A stretch of DNA of 64,000 nt from contig JAVLRN010000006.1 in assembly GCA_032821775.1 (NCBI GenBank), forward strand, positions 3,162,001-3,226,000, written 5' to 3'. The DNA is from Sanguinoderma infundibulare (Eukaryota > Basidiomycota > Agaricomycetes > Polyporales > Polyporaceae). The translations under genes were made by a program, and so were the position numbers. Positions 12,062 through 23,689 of the stretch are shown piece after piece. The notes under the pieces are model-generated. The model ran no database searches. It was not told the origin of the DNA and saw only the letters and a list, made by a program, of their open reading frames with translations. Numbering within the stretch: position 1 is the first letter of the stretch; every line of letters begins with the position of its first letter.

Positions 12062-12646
12062 ATCGACAAGTGCGTCGTTTGTCCTTATACGATCACTCTG
12101 ACGTTTATTTACGCTCGAATCTCGGATGTAAGCAGCCGCTCTGGCTCGGGGTCGGACTCGAAGTCGAACCTCATCGTAGCATACAAAACAGCTGGGCGTC
12201 GCGCCCAGCCTCGTTTCGAATGTCGCTATTTTACAGTACCAGATACCATCATGTCGTCGTAGAATGCAACTGTAACTGAGTGGCATGTCTACCAGAGTCA
12301 AGGGCGACCCCTCTGCGTGTTATCTCGAGCATACATATTAAACGCGCAGAGTCCTCTGCCGACCGAGCCCGGAGGTTGACAACGATGACGGTGAGACGGA
12401 CAAGATAAGATGAGGACAAAGAGCTGACATCAGGTGCGGCCGGAACGTCAGCCACCGGAGTAGATGAATTACAGAATGGCGGTATTAGGTATCAAACACT
12501 AGGTCACGGTGATACAACATGATAATACAATAATCCGGAGTCGAACGTGAAAGAAAAGAGGAAACGGAGAAATAGCTCAAGATGATACGTAGCGGAAAGG
12601 GATGGAAGGAGTACAAAGCGACAACCAGTTCACCACCTCAGGACAT
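12062..12646. other. Intergenic region
   Basis: No gene or RNA recognised between the MYND fragment and the stop of kinase B. Confidence 0.4.
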
Positions 12647-15241
12647 TCATTCCTCCGGGATGGGGCCCAAGCTTTGCGCCATACGGTCGCGCGGCGGAGT
12701 GATCGGCACACGTGGGGGGCACGGGAAACATAAGAGAGGAAGAGAGACGTGCTTCTTCAAGTCCTGTATACGTCGCCGCTCGTTCTCGATATTCTTCGAC
12801 GGAGGCTGAGGCAACTCGTGGAGTGGAGGCTTCCATCCCGACGGAATCTGGTCCTCCGCCGCCTGGACCGGCCAGGTGGCTTGCATTGCCTCACCCAGGG
12901 TAAGTAGCATTTGAGTGTGGGAAGAGACGAACTTCGCGAGCTCTTTTTCCTCCGCAGTGGGTCCACCAGTCTTCTTCTGAGAGCGCTTCCGAGAGGCCAA
13001 TTGGGCAAGCAAGGCAGCGGCGGCCTTGTTGGCTGTGTACGCGGGAGCGGTGGGGCCGGCTTTGGCGCTGCGCTTCGCTTCCACTTTACGCCTTTTCTTG
13101 TCATCCCTGACGACGTAACGGGCCTTGAACCAAGACAAGAGCGTCTCAAACAGCTCATCGAGAGGGTTGTCAAAGAGAAGGCGGGTCGTGGCCCCGACGA
13201 TGATCGTGCCTCCCTTGATCGTGGATCGCTTCAGGTCGCCGCAGATGTACATCCCTTTCTCGTAACCATATGTGTCGAAGTACCGATCCAGGAAGTCGGC
13301 GATCGTCTCGCCTTCGCAGTTGGTGCTCTTGACGTAACGGACGGCGTAGTACAAGAGGACGTGCAAGAAGGATTCAAGCTCATCCGCTTTGGTGATTTTC
13401 TTGCGACCGGGCGAGAGTAGTTGGACAGAAAGATACTGCCACATTCCCTGAAAGTGCAATGTCACCAAGAGACAAGGTAACCGAACGCGCTTTACTCACC
13501 GTTCGCTCCGGTTGCCGTGGTCGCCGTGCCCCGTCGCTCTTCTTGTGCACAGGCTTCGACATCTCCCAGTCGGCGAGGATGCCCGTCCACTCCAAAGTGG
13601 CCACCCCTTCGTCGTTCACGAAGACTTTTGGATAGATGAGAATGTTGCCGGAGCTGACATCGCGGTGTAGAACAGTCGTCTTCGGGTTGGTGGCGGCTTC
13701 GAAATGAGCTACGGAAACATCAGCATGGGGAAGCATCGTCAGCGACTGATTACTTGGAGACTCACCGTGGACGCAGTCGAAAATCACCCGAACAAGTTGC
13801 TGAGGACGCTTGAATGAAGACAGAGGCATGGCGACTTCCTTAACGACGAAGCGATAGTGCCTATGGAGGCGCAAGGGGCACTCCTCTTCACCGGACGTAG
13901 CCGTGGGGTCCGGCCGGGGGCTAGTCGACAACACTGAGGGATCCGAATCAGAATCCGAATCCGAGTCCGAATCCGGATCCGAATCTGAATCTGAATCCGA
14001 ATCAGACTCCCTGCTGGAGGAGTCGTCAACCTCCCGCTTCCGCTTTTCGCTCCGCCGCTGCTTCTGCTGCTGCTTAAGCTCCCACCAGCGAGGGGTCTCC
14101 GTCTCCTGCTCCCCGATGTCTCCGTGGCAGAGTAGTGTCGGCACGTTAGAAATCCCCGCCTTGTTCAGGCAGTCCATGATGTCGCCCTCCTTGTCGACAA
14201 AGAGGTAGTTCGCCCGCCAGGCGTCCTTAAGCCACACGAGCCGCCCAGTGGCGCAGCTAAGGGCGACGTAGCCACGAGTGCCGCGACCAGCCATGCCCTT
14301 CGCGCGGAACACGGGTTTCCCGATGAGGAACTCGTTAGTCCCTTCTTCTGCAGGGACCTGGACACGGTAGCGGGGCCAGTCGTCCACGAGAGAGCTTCTG
14401 AACATCTCTCGCACGTACTCGAACTCGCCATCGGGGAGCTCGCGGCTCCCCAGCACCCTCTCCGAGTGCTTGATGTCGTCCTTAGCGTACGCCGCCTTGA
14501 TCATGCGCTTCCAGTCCGGATCGCCGCTGCGGAGGCGAGTCGCAGTAGGATCGAAGCCGAGCTGTGTGTCCGTGCAGTTGCCAATGCGCCAGAGGATCTC
14601 GCAGAAGAACGCCCAGTTCTCGACGTAGTTGAACGACTCTGTAACCACCGTGCCGGACCGATCCCAGCGTGTGATCCGTGCGCGAGGGCCGATGATGATG
14701 AACATGAAGAGTGCAACGCGCTGCTGGATGGCGTGGAGGAGCTCAGCGTAGGAGGTCATCTGTCCGCGAACCTTCTTGTGAGTGCTGCCAGGGGTAATGT
14801 TGTCTTCAGAGTCGCCGTAGGGGTCCGAGTTCTCTACCTTGAACTCGAAGGGGAGAACTTGGTCGTCCCAGTGCTGTTTCCCGTCCGTGGGGGCATATTT
14901 GGCGTGGTACAGGCCAGCGTCCACCTTCTGTCCAGATTCATCGATGTATAGAGGGTCGGGTCGGTTTCCGCAAAAGCGCATCACGAAGCCAGGGACAAGG
15001 TTGTGCTTGTTGATGGCGGCGGTCTGCATTAAGCCCCGATGAGTGGCTAAGAGATGGGGTAATAACCAAGATTACAACCACTCACAAATTTTTCGCAAAG
15101 GACTGTTTCGGCCATCTTCTTGTCCAGCCCGGCGAAAGGGTTGGACTCCAGAACGGGCCTTGGCTTCCCGTCGTTTGCCGGGCGGGGAAAGTACCTCTCG
15201 CAGAACTCCTCCTTCGTTGCGGGAATAGCAGCGTGTGCCAT
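12647..15241 (-). CDS. FunK1-type (fungal-type) protein kinase B
   Basis: Minus-strand exons are 15086-15241, 13766-15023, 13500-13708 and 12647-13447, giving 807 residues with introns of 62, 57 and 52 bp, all in phase. FunK1 hallmarks in order are WDRSGTVVTESFNYV (about 172-186), RFVVKEVA (about 443-450), TVLHRDVSSGNIL with HRD at 486-488, ILADWEMS (Asp 518, DFG equivalent) and GMWQYLS, then the KADELESF segment. The intron just before the HRD exon and the one before the G-[TM]-WQ exon fall at the same sites as in kinase A, supporting common descent. A pure Ser-Asp repeat at about residues 391-413 is inserted in the N-lobe, where kinase A has a different acidic insert. The C-terminus is Lys/Arg-rich but lacks the compact basic tail of kinase A. 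Substrate unknown. Confidence 0.88.
13930..14010. repeat. Ser-Asp codon repeat within kinase B
   Basis: A hexamer-type run of GAATC(C/T)/GAGTCC variants on the plus strand encodes alternating Ser and Asp on the minus strand. The third codon position varies, so selection on the peptide is as likely as simple slippage. Confidence 0.85.
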
Positions 15242-15664
15242 GTCTTCTGCTATTTGTGCGCGGTATTGTTGGAGGTCGCCGCGTTCTTCCTCGATGGTTG
15301 AGATTCGAGTGTGAGTTCGATTGTGGCTGAGTGGCGCACGCGAGGCGAACTTGAAGCGTCGTCAGCTCATGAACATAAGAAAGGTGGCTGTTCGAGCTCA
15401 AGTTGGCCTTGCCAAATTTGACGCCACGCTGCTCGCTTGTCGCCCTGATAAGCGCCCAATGGACAGAATCAGTTCCCGCCCTCCGAATCAACCCACTAGT
15501 GGAATCACGACACATGTACATGCGCTTCAAGGAGTCTCTACCGGGTGCACAATAAGCTTCACTCCACTAACCGAACCCTTCAACAACCTCTCAATCCCTC
15601 CAGCGACCCCCGCCAGCCCGCCCGGGAGGACCTCAGTTCTGTTCGGCTGCACAAACAAACCACA
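15242..15664. other. Promoter region of kinase B / 3' flank of oxidoreductase
   Basis: Only 423 bp separate the kinase B start codon from the stop of the oxidoreductase on the same strand. No further gene is seen. Confidence 0.5.
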
Positions 15665-16883
15665 TCAGCTCGTCATCACACCAACTCCACGACCCGAACG
15701 CACCACAAGAACGCCCGTCTCGAGCCACCCGGTCAGCCTCTTGCGAATCTCGACCCCGGGCCTCTTGTATCCGGGCAAGTGGAAGGTCCCCGCCGCGAGC
15801 GCGACGCGCTTCCCTTCGCCCTTCCTCTCGCTCTCCTCGATCAGGTCCGCCAGAAACTCGTGGCAGCGCGGGTTCACCGTGGCGAACGCGCCCCCGGGAG
15901 CGAGCACGCTGAACCCGAGCCGCGGGCAGTCGCGCTGCACGCCGACCGCATCATACACGTACTCGATCGGCCTGCCCGCCGTGAGCGCCGGGAGCGCCCC
16001 CCGGATCTCCTCGTTCGAGAGCTGGCGGTCGACGACGTGCGTGGCTCCGAGCGACTTGAGGAAGTCGATGTGCTTGAGCGAGGACGTGGCGATGATCGGC
16101 GAGAGGCCTTGCATGCGCGCACACTGTATGACTGGTGGAACGGCGCGGCCGAGGTGTAGAAGTCAGTCGTACGGAACGATAAGATGAACGTGGTGCAGCG
16201 CACCGTATTGTCCGATGGAGGACGATCCGCCTATGATGAGCGCGGCCTGGCCCGCGTGCTTGGTCGTGCCGCCCTCCTCCCACGGAGGAGTGAACCGGAA
16301 GGAGTTCGCGCCCTCCTCGTGGGCCCACATGACGGACACGGCAGTGGAGAGGCCGAGGGAGATGGTAGCAGCTTGATCGAAGGTGATATTGTCCGGGATC
16401 TGGTGGTTTGCGAGTCAGTGAGTACTCGTTCGTGAGGTCGACACGAATCACGTACCTTCACGACTGCATGTGCCCAGCTGATCGAGTATTCCTTGAACAT
16501 AGTATGGCGGATGTCAGTCGTCCCTGTTAGGATCCTGCACCAATCACGCGCATCCATGCCATGCAGTCGTCAACGAAGGACGGACATCCCCTACACATCA
16601 AAAACGAGACGTACACTTTGTCCCCCTTGGCGACATTCGTGACCTCGCTGCCGACCTCCTCGACAATGCCAGCTCCATCGTTTCCGCACACGTACGGGTA
16701 CCCTGGGACAAGGGGACCGCCGCCAGTCACCTGAATGAATGCGTCGGCCGGGTTGAGCGCGACTGAGACGAGTTTGACGAGGATATCGTTCGGCTCAGGA
16801 TGCCCAACGGGCCAGTCGTTGACGACCGTTGCGGGTTCCTTCGCGGCGGGAATGACCAGTGCTTTCTGGGTCGCTGGGGCCAT
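15665..16883 (-). CDS. Zinc-free MDR oxidoreductase (quinone/enoyl reductase-like)
   Basis: Exons on the minus strand are 16615-16883, 16456-16534, 16204-16399 and 15665-16131, giving 336 residues. All three introns (80, 56 and 72 bp) preserve phase. The N-terminal GroES-like domain contains NPADAF, PGYPYVCGNDGAGIVEEVG and KGDKV. The middle has IPDNITFDQAATISLG, and the Rossmann fold has the NAD(P)-binding loop GGSSSIGQYVIQCARMQG. The structural and catalytic zinc cysteines of classical alcohol dehydrogenases are absent, placing it with ToxD/enoyl-reductase-like MDR enzymes that reduce C=C or quinone substrates with NADPH. Length is normal for the family. It is not in an evident secondary-metabolite cluster, so the substrate is unknown. 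It could belong to detoxification. Confidence 0.88.
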
Positions 16884-19400
16884 TGGAAAGAGGAGAGTGT
16901 GTTTGAGTACCCGATACCGGTGTTGGGGTGGAACACAACTTGAGGCCCATCTTATATACGCCTGAGTGGCTCGTGCTGCGAACTAGGAACTCACGAGTGT
17001 GCCGGCATCACCGAGGATGATGGGCTCGCCGAGCGCAAACGATTACGGGCTTGCGGCTGATTCGAGCTTCTCAAGCACGAAAGTGTTTCCCCCCCTTTTG
17101 CCTACCCTATGAGCCCGTGTTGGACTAGTCATTCAACGAGTGCTTTCTTCACCCTCCGCATCCATCTTTATTAGATTGCAGCCGGACATGGACTATGGTT
17201 ACCTGCTGCAACCATGAGCCGTCCTACGACTGTGAACGCGTGTCAAAGAAATGTTGCCTCGGAGTTGGGGGTGGCTCTTACCTAGTTGGCGCTGGCACCT
17301 CGGAGCACACGGTGGCTTCGTGTTTGCTCAATCCCGGGAAGCCGTATCAGTGAAAGTGCACCGTCAGCCTCGAACGTAATGGGAAGCGACGACGGACCGA
17401 GACATTCCGTCAGATAGATGAAGATTACGGCGAGAAGTGAATAAAAGCAGGGAAGCTCACTCGATTGTATGTTGGGGGCAGAAGCACACGGTTAGTTGTC
17501 GAGACTATGGAGCCAACAGTAGGGCGTGACTGCGCCGTGCACCATCTTCGCACCTGCATGCTTGAAAACGAAGTCATAAGATCAGGGTGAGTGTAGGACT
17601 AGTATCTGACACTCACCGTTCAACGTTCACCGATGGCTGCAATGTGCGTAGAACGACTCGACGAGGCACAATCCAGGCGCATGAACGCTCTGATGTCGTG
17701 TAAGCTCCAGAATGGCTTCGGTGTGGTGAACAGAATCGACAACGCACCTAAGTTAAGCACCAGATAGCTGCAAAACAGGGCCGCATGATTAGCATACCTT
17801 TCGAGATATCGGTTCCTTCGGATGTCACGATTACCCGGTCCTCGAGCGGACGATGCTATCGCGGGCTCCTCTCGCACGCCCACTAGCACACGTCTTTCAC
17901 GACAAATCCTCACAGGAAGACGAGCGGCACAAGGCTGATAATAAAGGTCTCGTCATGCGGCCATTTGGCTTCGACCGATTCGGACTCGTTGCTTTCGTCC
18001 TCCAAGTTCGTGCGGCCTGCACTGACCAAGGTCATTTCGCACCACCGCGTAATCCATGACAGTCGCGTCCGCGCTGTTTCCACCATCCGAAGATGGAGAC
18101 GAGGACGGAGACGAGGAAGGAGCCGGCGCTAAAAAGTTGGTGAATGAGGAGATTGACCATACGCACGTCCTCGTTGAGCGCGCCGAGAGCCGAGATGCGA
18201 TCAACCTGGACCACACTGACCGCTTGTGGCAGATGACCGTCAAGGATTCGATTCGGCAGAGGCGAAGCACGTTCAAGCGAGACTGATGAAACATGTTCGA
18301 GCAAGAGCCCAGGAACTGTATCTGTGAAAGTGGACCATCTAGTTTGAGGATCGCGCTTGCAGATGGAAGGGTTTTCTTGTCGCGGGTGGGGAAATAGGTT
18401 CGGGGGGATGGGCGAGGACAGGCGGGTAGCTGGTACGTAGAAGACGACGCACCTCTTCGCTCTCGCCGAACTCAGGAGCACACAGGTCTGCCTAGAAGCG
18501 AGATAAATTCTGGAGGACAAGGTCGCTTCGTCAAGTTAGCATACCCCGTTCCGGTTTCAGTCGGGATTGCGACTCGTGACTCGCCTTCGCAAGGATTGAC
18601 AGACACGGGCCGAAGTCGTCCATCGGACAGTGCATCCAGGCCCCGTGGGCGAGATCGAGGTTCCAGGTTCACGTCTACTTTTGCTTCAGTCGCGGCGAAC
18701 GCTGGCTCGGATCGTCTTCGGAAGAATCCGAGCCACTCTTGCGCAGCATGAAAAATCGGGACTCACCAAGCTAAACCGGGAAACAGGCCGAAGATCAACT
18801 TTCGACAGCGCATATGTGAGTACGGACTCACCGACACTTGCGCCTGCACATACCCGTGAGGCGGCGGGAGGTCGGCCACGTTTTAGCACTGCTGGCGCCG
18901 TATCGCCTGCTTCGAGGCACTATGTAACTTTGACGTCAGCCGCCTTGCTTGCTTGTTCATGAATGGGCACGTCAAGCACGTTACGTGTAACGTACCTCAA
19001 GGCGATCTCAACGATAAGTATTAATATTCATCTTGCATCGCATCGCCTTCGGGCGAAGACCAGGCTGAAGGGCAAACGTCCGACGGCCAAACTCCTGTAA
19101 ACTGAAGCAGATGATTAGCCTGCAAATCCAAGGATGCGAGATCAATTGGACCTCTCAAACAACGCACCTCCGCACCTCGGTCAATGTCCGTGTTCGCATA
19201 CGAATCCATGCGGCTCTTGAACGTGTTCCCTGACGCCATACACACGCCCTTTGTGGGACAGAAAAAGCACCGGACGGGGCATCGATCCCTAGGTCCGCTG
19301 CCGTTAATTCCAACCCGCTCGAGGCCAACACGTTGTCCGCCGTGCCCCCGATGACAGCATTCGCAGCCACCCGTGCGCGTGAACCTTAGTCCCTCACTCT
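16884..19400. other. Gene-poor 2.5-kb stretch before the array
   Basis: No supported gene. The minus strand has three short hydrophobic stretches that could be transmembrane remnants: FCSYLVLNLGALSILF near 17.75 kb, FIISLVPLVFL near 17.94 kb and FSAGSFLVSVLVSIFGWW near 18.1 kb. I could not join them into an intact gene. Confidence 0.3.
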
Positions 19401-19521
19401 CCCCAGTCTTAAAGCCCTCATGCTCGTCCCCTCACCCCACGTCTCTTCCTCGCACACTCGCCACTCCGTCGAATCTTGAAACCCGTTATCGAAGCATCCG
19501 CCGCGACTAATCATTCGACAT

Positions 19522-20423
19522 ATGGCGTCTGTAAACGGCATCCGCGTCGGCCTCTACGTCGTCCTGGTACGTCTCGTGAGCCGAAGAACCCAATATGGGC
19601 AACGCTGACCATGTCCATGTCGGACGGGGCCCGCTCCGCAGTGGCTCTTCTCCGCCGTCCTCCTCGGCCTGACGGGCACGCGCCTCCACTACACGCTCTT
19701 CCTCCCGCCCTTCGACCCGCTCAACAATGGCCAGCCGTTCTACGACCCCATCGTCGTCGAGCTCCTCGCCACCTCCGTCCTCGCCCTCTTCTGGTCGTCC
19801 TACATGTACGTCACCGAAGCGCTATCAGTTCCCACCCCGCCGGGGCGATAGATCATGGGGCTCACCATGTGTACATACCGCGCTGACGATCTCCGTGGCA
19901 GCATCCATATCATCCACCGGAGCTACGACTACGGCCGATTCTCGAGCTTCGCCGCCGAGCTCCTCGGGCTCCTGGCGCTCTTCACTCTGTTCCTCGTCGG
20001 CGCCGCGATCGCCTCGGTACGTCCCGCTCTCCTCCGTCCTCCGCCCTCTCTCCACGCATCTGTCCCGTAACCCCGCCTCCCGACTCGCGCTGACGCCCCC
20101 GCGACGCGCAGACGCTCTGGGGCGACCTCTTCTGGTGCCACCAATTCTGGCAGTGCCGCATGCTGACCGTGCTCGTCGCGTTCGCGTGGATGTGCTGGTT
20201 CATGACCTTCGCGCTCGTCGTCATCTCCGTCCTCTTCGCCGTCGCCAACTCGGCATTCTTCCACCCGCTCCACGGCCGGTACGACCCCCGCGCGAGCTTC
20301 TTCGGTACGTCGTCGTGCCTTCTGTCGGTCTAGTCAGTGGTTCGTGTTGTGCTCACGGTCTCCGTGTCCGCATTGTGCGCAGGGCCCAACAACCGGAAGG
20401 AGCGTCGCTGGCGCTTTTGGTGA
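19522..20423 (+). CDS. Four-helix MARVEL-like membrane protein, unit 1
   Basis: Exons 19522-19566, 19642-19805, 19902-20016, 20112-20304 and 20383-20423 give 185 residues. All four introns have GTACGT donors and AG acceptors and keep the frame. Four hydrophobic helices are visible: GLYVVLWLFSAVLLGL, IVVELLATSVLALFW, FAAELLGLLALFTLFLVGAA and LTVLVAFAWMCWFMTFALVV. An extracellular loop with HYTLFLPPFDPLNNGQPFYD separates helices 1 and 2, and a short basic tail (NNRKERRWRFW) follows helix 4. Size and topology fit fungal MARVEL-domain proteins, which act in membrane apposition and eisosome-like domains; the family call is by topology and loop style, not alignment. It is the first gene of the unit, starting only about 120 bp from the duplication edge, and converges on the MYND gene. 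Confidence 0.7.
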
Positions 20424-21499
20424 GCGAAGATAAGAGGGTGGCGGGGGGGGGCTGCCACTGCGCGCCCTGTATAGTTTGTTCTTCGCTCTCCAGCGTTATT
20501 TCCTGAGGATCTAGCTTTCATTAGACCGTTTCGTATTGTACTTGTGCACTCGTCCTATAATATACACCTCTGTACAACACGAGTACCCACACACGATCAG
20601 CACCGCACATCGCGCCGCATGACCACCGCTCTGAATTCATCCACGCACCTAATTATACACTCCGAGACGACAGGCGCTACCGCCGCGCCCACTTCGTCTC
20701 TGAGCCGTCCTCCCTGTGCTCCCTACCAAGTCGCCCGCTGCTGTCGCCGTCGCCGCATGCGCAGGGAGCTTCTCTGCCGCTGCTCCTGGGCACCCACCCG
20801 CAGCCTCAAACCCCGCTCTAAGCGCGCAAAAGGCATCCTAAGAACGGAGATAGATGGACGGCGACCAGCTGAAGGTGAGTAGCACAGAGTCTCAGGCGAA
20901 GCACAGACAGGCTCCGAGGGCGGCCAGGGAGAGACTCGGAGACGACGAGCGGAACGAGTCGCTGGCTCATCTCACACGATCACGTGGTTCACACGTAGTG
21001 CGTAGTGCGTTCTTCTCCAGGAAGTCGTGGTGATTTAGCGAGATGTCCGTGATAGATATTGTCCCCTCGGACCTGACCGGCCACTTCGGATGCCCCAAAG
21101 CAGAGGCAAAAATACTGTTTGCAAGGTCGGGAGGCGACGGCGGATAACGACGAAGAAAAGATTGAGTACCAAGCCGCCTTCACTGTGACCGACGATCTAA
21201 GGAAACGAGGAGACATGGGACCGGGAAGTTTCGTAGGATGCCTGGTCAGCCGCTTGGAAAGTAATAGTTCAACAAGACTAAACGATGGTATTTGGTACCA
21301 AATAAGATGGGGATTCGAAACAATGACAGGAAGGTACGGGGGGTGAAGCCCAGCTGTTATATACACACAAGTCCAAGCACTAGTACGGCGGTGCGCGGAT
21401 CCAGGTTCGAACCCAGCTACAGGTTTGAACGTACGTCAGAGTCAGAGTCACGCATCACGAAAGTGCACGGCGCACCTGTCAAGCGCACAAGTCGCAAAT
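20424..21499. other. Unit 1 spacer between MARVEL-like and MYND genes
   Basis: 3' flanks of two convergent genes. It includes about 170 bp (roughly 21107-21275) absent from units 2 and 3. A tRNA-like GGTTCGAACCC at about 21404 lacks a matching cloverleaf. No gene recognised. Confidence 0.4.
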
Positions 21500-22681
21500 T
21501 TACACGGAGTGGCGGGTCTTCAGCAACCGCGCGTATTTCGACGTGTGCGGCGCGAGCTTCGCGTGCCCCTTCACGAACTCGAACAGCTGCCCGTGCATGC
21601 ACGCCTCGTGGAACTCGAGGGCGTCAGGCCCAGGCGGTGTGGTGAAGATCCGCTTGTACAAGTCATCCAGCAGCCGCCTGTCTTCCGCGTTCTTGCAGTT
21701 CGTGAAGCCGTAGTCGGCGGCGACGGACGGCGGAGGCATCAGTGCCGTCTGTCCGTGGATCCCGTAGAGGAGCTTGTACATGTAGAGCTTCAGGCGCCAG
21801 ATGGACTTGAACGATCTCGGGGCACCAGCCATGATGTCGAGGAAGAAACGAGGGTTTGGGAAGGGAACGCCGCACCGGTAGAACAGGACGGGGAGGGAGG
21901 AGGTCTCGTACGCGGTGCAGAACTGGTCGAAGGTACAGCATCGGATGAGCTGCCGGTACGAGTTCGCGAGCTCCTCCTCGTCACCAATGACGAAGCCAAA
22001 CCCCATCCACAAGCCATCGAGAAGAGGCTCGGGGTGCACTCCGGATACCAAGATGGAGTAGAGAAAGAAACAGGCGAGTTTAGCGGGGGAGAACGCACGA
22101 ATCTTCGCTATAACCTGCTCGGCGGTGTCCTTCGGGGAGCCGCCAATGAGAGTCCAGGCGTCCATCGCACCTGGCGTTTGAAACATGGCGGCGGCGGTTT
22201 GGTAGTTCGTGGGTTGGCCCATAGGCAATCCGTTAAGGACATACGGGTGCTGGAGGAGCCACGGATAGCATGCGCTTCGGCTATCCGGGGGAAGCGCTTC
22301 GAAGACGCCCTTGACGCCCTCAAAGAGTCTCCCCTCCTTCCTCCACGTGCGGACCTCTTGGGGTGAGACAGCACGGCGCACGAGCACCTCCTTCTATAGA
22401 TCGCAGATCATGTCCAAGCCGGTAGGGCCGGATGCCATGACGGCCTTGTCGAACCCGTAGTCGAGCATGGTCTGCTCGTCGTGCGGGACGAGATCCTTGA
22501 AGCATGCGCGGGCGAGGTGATAGGCTGTGTCGATCGGCTTGTCGGTCTTGCAGTCGAAGATGTGCCACGGCCAATGTTGCTTCTGGCACTCGGTGCTGCA
22601 GTACCAGACGTTCTTGCATCCGGCACATCATTTGGCGTCTTCGGCGTCTGTGGAGCAGCGGGCGCATTTGTGAGAAACCAT
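21500..22681 (-). pseudogene. MYND-finger protein, unit 1 copy with two nonsense codons
   Basis: Aligns along its whole length with the intact 393-residue proteins of units 2 and 3 but has two in-frame stops. A CGA arginine codon inside the MYND finger is TGA (22628-22630), and a TGG tryptophan codon is TAG (22394-22396). Both are C:G to T:A transitions, the first at a CpG. The rest of the frame remains open, so inactivation appears recent. The second half could in theory be read from a downstream start, but it would lack the zinc finger. Confidence 0.85.
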
Positions 22682-23689
22682 TCTGCAACTGAAAATGGGA
22701 GCCATCAGATATGCATCTCTCCAACAAGCGAGATGCGGAAGATGTACCGTCGGTGGTGGGGGAGTAGGATGAGGGCAAGTGGTGACGACGCTCATCTGGT
22801 GGGGCGGCGAGCGTTCGCTGTGGTTGTGTCAGCTGCAAGGCGAATCCCGGCCGATCCCTTATCTCGGCCAGATCGAGAACTTCTTTACCGCCACTATCTG
22901 GGCATTGACGATTCCTTCTCCGAGAAACCATGCGATCGGGCACATGTGAGGGGCGGGAAGGAAGATTCTGGCGGGAACCTTGTCCTGCTGAATACACAGA
23001 CGCATCCCTCTGTCAGTGAGCCAAACATGCAGCAACGCAGTGGAGACTGGGATCAGTTTAACATAGATACAACCCATCGCAACCGCACGGAACTCGGCAT
23101 GCGGGGCTTCCCTGCTCCGGACGTCCGTAGACAGACATCACCCTGCTCGACTGTGACGTGCATCGAACGTTCTGGCGGGTCCCACGGCATCGGCGTTCGC
23201 TGTCGGTCACTCGAGTGGTAGGTCGGGGACCGTGTGATCCAGCTGTGGGGTGGCTTCTGATGTGTATCTACCCTCGGCTGCGTTGGCGGCATTGACGGAA
23301 GGGGTTCGAGCGAGGATATCTTCAATGACGGCGACAGCCGCTGGCATGGGCAATGTGGCGGTGTCGGCGCTTGAGTTACCCGATATGGATTCTGACCGTT
23401 CCTCTCGCCAGCACAACCTGTACGATCTCGATCACAGTCGGGCGGACACTTAAACGCCGTCCTGAATCTACAACGAGACTCATCTGAAACAGGTAGGACC
23501 ATTACCTTTTCGCATCTATGAGCGCCACATCGTCTATGTGTCGGAGACATTTTCGAACGCCATATTCGAGCAGGCGGGAGAAAGCTTCCTGGAGGTATCG
23601 GGCTGACGTACTGCAGATTTATCTTGCGCGGTGAGAACCCTTTCTATGCATACACTCTGAAACTGCGAAATCCAGGCTCAGGCTTATCG
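22682..23689. other. Unit 1 spacer between MYND and F-box genes
   Basis: Upstream region of the MYND gene and 3' flank of the F-box gene. No gene recognised. Units 2 and 3 carry an extra 521 bp at the position of about 23.31 kb. Confidence 0.4.

Noticed and set aside
13930..14010. Ser-Asp repeat as a CRISPR or regulatory repeat
   Set aside because: It is a codon-level repeat without spacers, inside a phase-consistent kinase exon.
21345..21425. tRNA-like T-arm GGTTCGAACCC
   Set aside because: No acceptor, D or anticodon arms can be paired around it, and the T-stem itself has a mismatch.
23053..23550. Minus-strand frame upstream of the unit 1 F-box gene
   Set aside because: Not preserved in units 2 and 3 and of biased composition; treated as noncoding.
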